NCBI GenBank assembly: GCA_003230435.1
Contig: QIDW01000478.1
Location: forward strand, 1-5,775
Length of the DNA stretch: 5,775 bases
Direction of reading: 5' to 3'
DNA from: Acidimicrobiia bacterium
GTDB taxonomy: Bacteria > Actinomycetota > Acidimicrobiia > Spongiisociales > ZC4RG35
Shown: positions 1 to 5,077 of the stretch, piece after piece
Numbering within the stretch: position 1 is the stretch's first letter
Layout of the letters: each line of letters starts with the position of its first letter
Program-made: the position numbers and the translations under genes
The notes under the pieces: model-generated
Databases searched by the model: none
The model's input: only the letters and a program-made list of their open reading frames with translations
What the model was told of the DNA's origin: nothing

Positions 1-350
1 GTCAGCTCCTCCTCGCGAGAGATAAGCATCTTTTCGCGCTGTGCGAGATTTGAGGCGCGCTGCTCGAGCGTTTCCTCACGCTGGGCGAGTCGCGACTCGA
101 GACTGGATATCTCGACTTTGCGATGAGCCAGATCAGCCTCTTCGCGTTCCCTATAGGTCTCGGCCTTCGCCCTTGCCTCTTCCTCTGCGCTGGTGAGGAT
201 TCTCTGAGCGTCGGAGCGGGCCGCGGTCACCATGCCCTCAGCGGAGACACCGTCACGCTCGCTACGACGACTGACGGACAGCCTGGCGATCAGATACCCG
301 AATCCAAGACCGAAGGCGATTCCTAGGACAGTCATCACCACGGTATTCAT
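1..350 (-). CDS. rny: Ribonuclease Y, N-terminal part (3' end beyond window)
   Basis: RNase Y is a membrane-anchored endoribonuclease that initiates mRNA decay. The reading frame starts at ATG 350-348 and stays open to the window edge, giving 116 codons. Seen: a short N-terminus, one hydrophobic segment at about residues 4-22 (VVMTVLGIAFGLGFGYLIA), a basic stretch (ARLSVSRRSER), then a charged, heptad-like region from about residue 40 to the edge, rich in E, R, A and Q (for example LAQREETLEQ and LAQREKML). A single membrane anchor followed by a long coiled coil is the RNase Y N-terminal signature. The KH and HD catalytic domains would lie beyond the edge; full family length is about 500-550 residues. 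It is the next gene after recA, a common neighbourhood for rny. The start follows a weak purine-rich site (AGAAGG, 10 nt upstream) placed in a hairpin. An unrelated membrane-anchored coiled-coil protein is possible but less likely, given the order and repeat style. Confidence 0.85.
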   Translation of the reverse strand, partial: MNTVVMTVLGIAFGLGFGYLIARLSVSRRSERDGVSAEGMVTAARSDAQRILTSAEEEARAKAETYREREEADLAHRKVEISSLESRLAQREETLEQRASNLAQREKMLISREEEL

Positions 351-356
351 GTTCGC

Positions 357-375
357 GGTCCCTTCTTCCGGGACC
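357..375 (-). promoter_or_regulatory. Hairpin over the rny ribosome binding site
   Basis: On the minus-strand transcript, GGTCCC (375-370) pairs perfectly with GGGACC (362-357) around a 7-nt purine loop, GGAAGAA. The loop plus the first stem G residues form the only Shine-Dalgarno-like sequence (AGAAGG, 366-361), 10 nt before the rny ATG at 350. The stem therefore partly occludes the ribosome site and leaves the rest exposed in the loop. The structure is read directly from the sequence. A role in translational control or autoregulation of RNase Y is inference only. Confidence 0.45.
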
Positions 376-390
376 TATAAGACAAGCAAG

Positions 391-410
391 GCCGAGCCCA
401 AAGGCTCGGC
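391..410 (-). terminator. Probable intrinsic terminator after recA
   Basis: A perfect 8-bp GC-rich stem, GCCGAGCC / GGCTCGGC, encloses a 4-nt loop (TTTG on the minus strand). On the minus strand it is followed by a pyrimidine-rich tract with interrupted T residues (CTTGCTTGTCTT). The T tract is imperfect, so termination may be partial, or helped by other factors as is common in actinobacteria. The plus-strand side (ACACGAAATG) lacks a T tract, so it points to the minus strand. It lies about 184 nt after the recA stop and 40 nt before the rny start, and would separate damage-induced recA transcription from rny. Confidence 0.6.
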
Positions 411-593
411 ACACGAAATGAAGCAGCTCAAAGATGTGGGATCAGATCACCCGTTTCTTCTGTCGCTCCTCCTGTGATTGTCGTCTAGGTTCCGGCGGTT
501 CAATTCAATGTTCTTCGTGTGTCAGCTCCCGAGCCTAATCGCACAACGCCGGAGGTGGAACAAGAAAAGTCGCGAAAGTGAATGGTGGCCCGA

Positions 594-1646
594 TCACTCC
601 TCGGTTGCGGGAGCCTCTTGCTGCTCCTCCTCCGACTCCTCGTCGGTGAGCCCGAGCGCTTCGAAGGTCTTGGCCTGGAGCTGCATGGCGATCTCGGGAT
701 TCTCCCTGAGGAACCGCTTGGAGTTCTGTCGACCTTGACCAAGCTGATCCTGATCGAAGGTGAACCAGGCGCCACTCTTCTTCACGACACCGTGCTCGAC
801 GGCGACATCGAGAAGACTGCCCTCCCTGGAGATGCCCTCTCCGAACATGATGTCGAACTCGGCCAGTCTGAACGGCGGAGCCATCTTGTTCTTGGCGACC
901 TTGACACGTACCCGGTTTCCCACGTTCTCGGTTCCGTCCTTGATGGCTTCGATACGACGGATGTCGAGCCGCATGGAGGAGTAGAACTTCAAGGCGCGTC
1001 CGCCTGGCGTCACTTCCGGACTCCCATACGTAACGCCTATCTTCTCCCGGAGCTGGTTGATGAAGATCGCTGTCGTCTGGGACTTGGCCAGGGTTCCGGC
1101 CAGCTTGCGCAGGGCCTGTGACATCAACCTGGCCTGAAGACCGACATGGGTGTCTCCCATCTCACCCTCGATCTCGGCACGTGGCACCAATGCGGCCACG
1201 GAGTCGATCACGATGACATCCAGGGCGCCAGAGCGGATCAGCATGTCGGTGATCTCCAGTGCCTGCTCACCCGTGTCTGGCTGAGAAATCAACAACTCGT
1301 CGACGTCGACTCCGATTGCCTTGGCATAGATCGGGTCGAGGGCATGCTCGGCATCGATGAAGGCGGCAATGCCTCCATTGCGCTGCGCCTCGGCGACTAT
1401 GTGCAACCCTACGGTGGTCTTGCCCGAGCTCTCCGGACCGTAAACCTCGACAACGCGTCCACGGGGCACACCGCCGATTCCCAGGGCGAGATCCAGGGAT
1501 AGGGCTCCGGTGGGGATGACATCGACTCGTCGCTGAGCCGCCTCGCCCATCCTCATGACGGCACCTTTGCCGAATTGACGCTCTATCTGGCTCATCGCCA
1601 TCTCGAGTGCGTTATCGCGTTCCACTTTGCGTCCTTCCTGACTCAT
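594..1646 (-). CDS. recA: Recombinase RecA
   Basis: RecA is the cytoplasmic strand-exchange ATPase of homologous repair and the coprotease that triggers LexA self-cleavage. Its 350 residues are full family length, with no intein. Seen: the N-terminal helix region (residues 10-34, KGAVMRMG), Walker A GPESSGKT at 70-77, the DAEHALD segment with the probable catalytic Glu at about 100, Walker B VIVIDS ending near 149, the GEMGDTHVGLQARLMSQALR stretch at 161-180, the DNA-binding loop 2 region NQLREKIGVTYGSPE from about 197, KFYSSMRLDIRR, and an acidic C-terminal tail rich in E. ATG 1646 is chosen because homology begins there. An upstream in-frame ATG at 1703 lies inside the LexA operator and would add 19 non-conserved residues. 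No good Shine-Dalgarno precedes 1646, only GGTGAT abutting the start, consistent with a leaderless or near-leaderless message. Regulation: a LexA box and a RecA-NDp-type promoter lie in the 74-nt gap after thpR. Confidence 0.97.
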   Translation of the reverse strand: MSQEGRKVERDNALEMAMSQIERQFGKGAVMRMGEAAQRRVDVIPTGALSLDLALGIGGVPRGRVVEVYGPESSGKTTVGLHIVAEAQRNGGIAAFIDAEHALDPIYAKAIGVDVDELLISQPDTGEQALEITDMLIRSGALDVIVIDSVAALVPRAEIEGEMGDTHVGLQARLMSQALRKLAGTLAKSQTTAIFINQLREKIGVTYGSPEVTPGGRALKFYSSMRLDIRRIEAIKDGTENVGNRVRVKVAKNKMAPPFRLAEFDIMFGEGISREGSLLDVAVEHGVVKKSGAWFTFDQDQLGQGRQNSKRFLRENPEIAMQLQAKTFEALGLTDEESEEEQQEAPATEE

Positions 1647-1655
1647 ATCACCAAA

Positions 1656-1678
1656 ACCGTATCGGACGACCCTGACAA
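1656..1678 (-). promoter_or_regulatory. RecA-NDp (PafBC-type) DNA-damage promoter of recA
   Basis: The minus strand reads TTGTCAGGG (1678-1670), then exactly 8 nt, then TACGGT (1661-1656). The mycobacterial RecA/LexA-independent damage promoter motif is TTGTCRGTG-N8-TAnnnT, so 8 of 9 upstream positions, the spacing and the -10 pattern all agree. In mycobacteria this promoter class is activated by the WYL-domain regulator PafBC (established knowledge). A -10 ending at 1656 puts transcription start about 1646-1650, at or within a few bases of the recA ATG. The motif match is seen; PafBC control here is inference. Confidence 0.75.
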
Positions 1679-1687
1679 GATTCCGTG

Positions 1688-1693
1688 ATGCTA
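1688..1693 (-). promoter_or_regulatory. Possible -10 element of a LexA-repressed recA promoter
   Basis: TAGCAT on the minus strand matches TATAAT at 4 of 6 positions and sits just downstream of the LexA box. Transcription would start near 1681, giving a leader of about 35 nt. The operator would fill the -35/-10 spacer, a classical repression position. No good -35 is visible: AACATG lies 17 nt upstream. The element therefore rests on its position more than on its sequence. Confidence 0.35.
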
Positions 1694-1695
1694 GA

Positions 1696-1711
1696 TCGAA
1701 CATGTGTTCGC
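1696..1711 (-). promoter_or_regulatory. LexA operator (SOS box) upstream of recA
   Basis: The minus strand reads GCGAACACATGTTCGA, which matches the actinobacterial SOS/Cheo-type consensus TCGAACRYRTGTTCGA at 15 of 16 positions. The core is a perfect inverted repeat, CGAAC-N4-GTTCG (1710-1697). It lies in the gap 10 nt after the thpR stop and about 50 nt before the recA start, where a LexA operator is expected. The in-frame ATG at 1703 is part of this operator and is not credible as the recA start. Confidence 0.9.
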
Positions 1712-1720
1712 ATGTTGGAT

Positions 1721-2266
1721 TTACCTCAACATCGAGAACATTTCAAGGGGTTCATACCTCACACCACCCCCACCAAGACGGCTTTCATAGACCACGATCC
1801 GATGGCACGACCATCGCAGATCGAGTGTCTCGGCAGTCAGCGGACCGATATTTTTCGGTGGACGGATTCGTGACAGGGTGAGATGTGGTCGGTATGGGCG
1901 ATCCTCTGGCTCGAGCCCGGCCGCTTGGGCAGCCTCCTCGACAATCTCGTTGAGCCGGCCAAGTTCCTCCGCCCCCTCAATGATCCCTGCCCACAGGACA
2001 GTTGCCTTCCCTTTATTGGGAAAACCCCCCAAGCCGCCGAGCTTGATCGGAAACGAGGGCACGCGTTCGATCGGACTCAGGCCTGCAAGGAACCGTTCGT
2101 AGGTGACCTCGTCCACCGTCCCCAGGAATCTCAGCGTGAGATGCCAGTTCTCCCTGGAAACCACCTTGCCGGGAATGGTGAGACTGGATGTTCGGTCGGC
2201 CAGCGCCATCCGCACCTCGGTCGGCAGCGGCACCGCGGCAAATATCCTCCCTACGTTTTCCACCAC
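1721..2266 (-). CDS. thpR: RNA 2',3'-cyclic phosphodiesterase (LigT/2H family)
   Basis: This is a cytoplasmic 2H phosphoesterase, a family that opens 2',3'-cyclic phosphates on RNA ends. The protein has 181 residues, normal for the family. Seen: the first-strand motif RIFAAVPLP at 7-15, the two catalytic HxTx motifs HLTL at 42-45 (in WHLTLRFLG) and HLTL at 128-131 (in RPHLTLSRIR), and the C-terminal VVYESRLGGGGVRYEPLE at 158-175 typical of ThpR. The start is GTG at 2266, with a second GTG directly after it; either keeps the first beta strand. The gene overlaps the cinA end by 16 nt, implying translational coupling, and is followed by the recA control region. A GGGAGG inside codons 6-7 is not followed by a usable start that would keep the fold. 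The exact physiological RNA substrate is unknown for the family in general. Confidence 0.92.
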   Translation of the reverse strand: MVENVGRIFAAVPLPTEVRMALADRTSSLTIPGKVVSRENWHLTLRFLGTVDEVTYERFLAGLSPIERVPSFPIKLGGLGGFPNKGKATVLWAGIIEGAEELGRLNEIVEEAAQAAGLEPEDRPYRPHLTLSRIRPPKNIGPLTAETLDLRWSCHRIVVYESRLGGGGVRYEPLEMFSMLR

Positions 2267-3486
2267 TTGCCGATCAGTGCCAGGCGGGTGAGGTGCAACG
2301 CGGAAGTGACGGCATATGTGCGAACCCTCTCCCTATCACCAACCATGCGCAGCTCTTTTGCTTGTGTGTGCTCAGGTGTTGAGACACCGATGACCATGGT
2401 CCCGACTGGTTTCTCGAGCGGCTCGGGCCCGGCGGATCCGGTGACCGACACCACTACGTCTGCACCAAGCAACTCTCGCCCTCCCCGGGCCATCTGCTCT
2501 GCCGTCTCGAGGTCGACGATCGTCGAGACGTCACTGACGCCGAGCAGACGCTGTTTCAACTCGGGGTCGTAGGCGACGATCCCTCCGCGAGCCACTGCCG
2601 ACGAGCCAGGAAGGGATGTGAGAGCCGCCGAGACGAGCCCACCTGTCATCGACTCGGCCGCGGCGATGGTGTAGTCGAGCTCGTTGAGCAAACGAAGAAT
2701 GACCCTCTCGATGGTCTCTTCGTCGCTGCCAAACACCGCGGCACCCAACCGAGACCGAACCTCCGTCTCCATCGGCTCGATCAGCTTTGATGCCGAGGCG
2801 TGGTCATCGGCTTTGGCGGTGATTCGGATCTTGATCTCGCCACCTGACGCGAGAAACGCCATAGACGGGTTGGTCGAACTGCGATAGAGGTCATCCAACA
2901 TGTCGGCAATGTCCGACTCCGAGCGACCCCAGGTACGGAGAAGTCTGCTAGCCAGGACGGCCGTTTCGCCTGACGCTACGGCGAGTCGCGGAATCACCTC
3001 CTCATGCAGCAAGTGCTCCATCTCGGCCGGGACACCGGGAACGCAGAAGATCAACGTGTCCTCGTGATCGATCATCAGCCCCGGCGCGGTACCTTTGGGG
3101 TTCGCCAGAAGCTCTGCACCGGCGGGGTGCTGGGCCTGTTGGAGGTTGGACTCGGGCATCTCCCGACCACGCTGCGCCCACCACTCCCTCAGGTGATCGG
3201 CGTACTCATCACTGAAGACCATCTCGAGACCCGTGGCAACGCAAACCGCCTCCCTGGTGAGGTCATCCTGGGTTGGGCCGATCCCCCCGGTGATGATCAC
3301 CGCATCGGACCGCTTCATGGCAACTCTGATCGTGTCGGCGACGCGACTCTCGTTGTCCCCCACCACCTGTTGGAAATGAGCGTCGAAACCATGCTCTGCA
3401 AGCGCGGCGCCGATTGTGGATGCATTGGTGTTTGTGATCTGGCCAAGCAGCAACTCGGTGCCGACCGCGATGACCTCAACGATCAC
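2251..3486 (-). CDS. cinA: CinA: ADP-ribose pyrophosphatase / NMN deamidase family
   Basis: CinA proteins have an N-terminal MoCF-like (COG1058) domain with ADP-ribose pyrophosphatase activity and a C-terminal PncC-type nicotinamide mononucleotide deamidase domain. Both recycle pyridine nucleotide by-products in the cytoplasm. The 411 residues match the usual length. Seen: EVIAVGTELLLGQITNTN at 4-21, TGGIGPTQDDLTREA at 66-80, FCVPGVPAEM at 147-156, then the C-terminal domain with AESMTGGL at 277-284, LPGSSAV at 292-298, GGIVAYDPELKQRLLGV at 301-317 with conserved Tyr and Lys, VTGSAGP at 348-354 and KPVGTMVIGV at 359-368. The common AESCTGG Cys is Met here. The start is GTG 3486, which overlaps the rimO stop as GTGA. 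A longer frame beginning at 3543 would add 19 residues lying over the end of rimO and without family resemblance. Historically named competence/damage-inducible, it is co-transcribed with recA in several bacteria. Confidence 0.95.
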   Translation of the reverse strand: MIVEVIAVGTELLLGQITNTNASTIGAALAEHGFDAHFQQVVGDNESRVADTIRVAMKRSDAVIITGGIGPTQDDLTREAVCVATGLEMVFSDEYADHLREWWAQRGREMPESNLQQAQHPAGAELLANPKGTAPGLMIDHEDTLIFCVPGVPAEMEHLLHEEVIPRLAVASGETAVLASRLLRTWGRSESDIADMLDDLYRSSTNPSMAFLASGGEIKIRITAKADDHASASKLIEPMETEVRSRLGAAVFGSDEETIERVILRLLNELDYTIAAAESMTGGLVSAALTSLPGSSAVARGGIVAYDPELKQRLLGVSDVSTIVDLETAEQMARGGRELLGADVVVSVTGSAGPEPLEKPVGTMVIGVSTPEHTQAKELRMVGDRERVRTYAVTSALHLTRLALIGKWWKT

Positions 3487-4790
3487 AGAACTGTGGCTTC
3501 CATATCCGGGCCGTAGACCCCGGTGTACTCGACCTTGAGCCACTCCCCCGGGTTGCCCCGGTCGACGCGGACAAGGCCATCGATTTCGGGAGCGTGCCGA
3601 TAGGAACGGCCCACCGGCACCTCGTCCTCGACTTGATCGACGAGAATCTCATCGCTCCGGCCCAACCATGCTTCATTGTGTGCTGCGGTGGCCTCGTCCT
3701 GGATGCCGGAGAGATAGCGGAGTCGCTCGAGCGCCGCCTCCCTTGGGACCTGGTTGTCCATGGTGGCGGCAGGTGTGCCTGGTTCGGCCGAGTAGGGGAA
3801 GAACCCGGCCCAATCGAGCTGGACCGTCTCGAGGAAGTCGGCCAGTTCGTCGACGTGGGCATCAGTCTCCCCCGGAAAGCCCACAATGAAAGACGAGCGA
3901 AGCGCGGACGACGGCTCGAGGCCACGGATGCGGGACACCAGAGCTTGGTGCTTATCAGTGTTCCCCGGACGTTTCATTGCCCTGAGCAGCGGCTGGGAGA
4001 CGTGTTGAAGGGAGAGGTCGAAGTAGGGAGTGACGATGGCGTTGGAAGTCATCTCGTCGAGCAGACGGTCGTTGATCTCCCTCGGATGCAGGTAGAGCAG
4101 GCGGAGACGGCGCAGCCCCTCGACATCGGAGAGGAAGGTGAGAAGATCGGGAAGCCCGCCAGGGGCATCGATGTCGCGTCCATATGCAGCGAGGTCCTGG
4201 GCAACCAACACGACCTCGCTCACCCCTGATTTCACAAGGCCAGAGAGCTCGTCTCTGATCTCGGTCGGGCGACGGGAGCGCTGCCTGCCCCGGATCAAGG
4301 GAATGGCACAGAACGTGCATGGCTTGTTGCAGCCCTCCGCCACCTTGAGATACGCATAGGGCAGGTCCGAAACGGGCCGGCCCGTAGCATGGAGGATGTC
4401 CATGACCGGGCGCCGCTTCATCTCCACGGGGTGCCAACGAGTCAGATCATCCAGAACTCCGACCAGTTCGCCGTAGCGGTCGATCCCCAGAACGGCGTCG
4501 ACCTCTGGGAGAGCCGCGGACACCTCGGTGCCAAAACGTTGCGCCATGCAGCCGATGACCACGGACCGGGCGTCGTCGCGTTTGCGGTTCTCGAGGTCGA
4601 GGATGGTATCGACCGACTCGGCTCGGGCCTCCTCTATGAACGCGCACGTGTTGACCATGACCACATCGGCGGACTCGGGTGAATCGGCCCAGACGTAACC
4701 GGCTTCTGAAAGCATCGCCGTGACCTTCTCGGAGTCGACCTGATTCTTCGCGCAGCCCAGCGTGGTGAGCCAAAGGGAGGGAACTGTCAT
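3483..4790 (-). CDS. rimO: Ribosomal protein S12 methylthiotransferase
   Basis: RimO is a radical-SAM enzyme with two iron-sulfur clusters that adds a beta-methylthio group to the conserved Asp of ribosomal protein S12. Its 435 residues are typical. Seen: the N-terminal methylthiotransferase domain with LGCAKNQVDSE at 11-21, and cluster-binding cysteines at 13, 49 (NTCAF) and 81 (IGCMAQR). The radical-SAM motif CNKPCTFC supplies C154, C158 and C161, followed by IPLIRGRQRSR. The DLSLQHVSQPLLRAMKRPG segment lies at 258-276, SFIVGFPGETD at 300-310, and a C-terminal TRAM domain begins at about 380. GRSYRHAPEIDG at 394-405 is characteristic of RimO and argues against the tRNA enzymes MiaB and MtaB. 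The start is ATG 4790, just before the conserved first strand, with only a weak AGAG site upstream. It follows the 84-residue gene by 30 nt and overlaps cinA by 4 nt. The pgsA gene often found after rimO is absent. Confidence 0.95.
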   Translation of the reverse strand: MTVPSLWLTTLGCAKNQVDSEKVTAMLSEAGYVWADSPESADVVMVNTCAFIEEARAESVDTILDLENRKRDDARSVVIGCMAQRFGTEVSAALPEVDAVLGIDRYGELVGVLDDLTRWHPVEMKRRPVMDILHATGRPVSDLPYAYLKVAEGCNKPCTFCAIPLIRGRQRSRRPTEIRDELSGLVKSGVSEVVLVAQDLAAYGRDIDAPGGLPDLLTFLSDVEGLRRLRLLYLHPREINDRLLDEMTSNAIVTPYFDLSLQHVSQPLLRAMKRPGNTDKHQALVSRIRGLEPSSALRSSFIVGFPGETDAHVDELADFLETVQLDWAGFFPYSAEPGTPAATMDNQVPREAALERLRYLSGIQDEATAAHNEAWLGRSDEILVDQVEDEVPVGRSYRHAPEIDGLVRVDRGNPGEWLKVEYTGVYGPDMEATVL

Positions 4791-4820
4791 CGCTCTGAGC
4801 CTAAATGCCTGCGCAGGTCC

Positions 4821-5075
4821 TCAGGACCGGCTCGCCTCCACCACGGAGAAGAGTTCGGCTGAGTCGACTGCGTCGGCGAGGGCGTTCCAGGTCGATCCGC
4901 TCACCCCTCCATCGCCCTCGATCTCGGCGCATGCCAGATAGACGGCGTCGGCAAGGGGGTCGATGTTCTGGTCGGCCTCAAAAGCCAGAGCGATCGAGGT
5001 GCGCGCCAGCGGCACGTCTCGCCGGCCAAGGGCCCTGATCGCCTCCTCGGCGTGGGCCTGCGCTTTCTGCTCCAC
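4821..5075 (-). CDS. Small hypothetical protein, predicted mostly helical
   Basis: I do not recognise this family. The frame encodes 84 residues from GTG 5075, only 2 nt after the stop of the GAPDH-like gene, and ends 30 nt before rimO. This tight packing in a strand-consistent cluster is the main support for it being a gene. The composition is plausible for a soluble acidic protein: Ala- and Glu-rich helical segments such as EQKAQAHAEEAIRALGRRD at 2-20 and PLARTSIALAFEADQNIDPL at 22-41, then ADAVYLACAEIEGDG at 42-56. A final helix-like part with TWNALADAVDSAELF lies at 62-76. The first half has the look of a helix-turn-helix pair of the TPR kind, but it is too short for a firm assignment. 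There is no signal peptide, membrane segment or metal-binding Cys cluster. The Shine-Dalgarno is weak, consistent with translation by coupling to the upstream gene. Confidence 0.65.
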   Translation of the reverse strand: MEQKAQAHAEEAIRALGRRDVPLARTSIALAFEADQNIDPLADAVYLACAEIEGDGGVSGSTWNALADAVDSAELFSVVEASRS

Positions 5076-5077
5076 GA

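Larger units (their letters stand above)
351..593. other. Non-coding gap between recA and rny
   Basis: This 243-nt stretch holds no convincing gene. On the minus strand it has a strong hairpin at 410-391 and a second at 375-357. A purine-rich AGGAGG-like stretch near 472-465 is not followed by a usable start: the nearest GTG is closed two codons later. The best frame through the middle, from TTG 503 to TGA 447, encodes only 18 residues. No tRNA-like cloverleaf and no recX remnant was recognised. I found no promoter with good hexamers and spacing for rny, although one is expected because a terminator-like hairpin sits between recA and rny. Confidence 0.6.

Noticed and set aside
123..477. Two plus-strand frames at the left end
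   Set aside because: They are antisense to rny or span the terminator region; the minus frame has the membrane anchor and coiled coil of RNase Y.
447..503. 18-codon frame in the recA-rny gap (TTG start, arginine-rich)
   Set aside because: It is very short, has a TTG start without a Shine-Dalgarno, and matches no known small ribosomal protein.
477..503. Promoter-like TTGAAC ... GACAAT for rny on the minus strand
   Set aside because: The spacer is only 15 nt and both hexamers are weak, so it is not better than chance.
582..1121. 179-codon open frame on the plus strand
   Set aside because: It is antisense to recA, whose motifs are unmistakable; its composition is that of a shadow frame and it shows no recognisable domain.
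2246..2251. GGGAGG inside the thpR 5' end as an alternative ribosome site
   Set aside because: The next GTG is 12 nt away and would delete the conserved first beta strand (RIFAAV).
3487..3543. Upstream extension of cinA
   Set aside because: The extra 19 residues lie over the rimO coding end and do not resemble CinA; the GTGA junction at 3486-3483 gives the family's normal N-terminus.
3476..3925. 149-codon minus-strand frame inside rimO
   Set aside because: It overlaps rimO in another frame, is rich in R, S and P as expected for a GC-rich shadow, and shows no motif.
3955..4437. 160-codon minus-strand frame inside rimO
   Set aside because: It is an alternative-frame shadow of the rimO radical-SAM region with no family resemblance.
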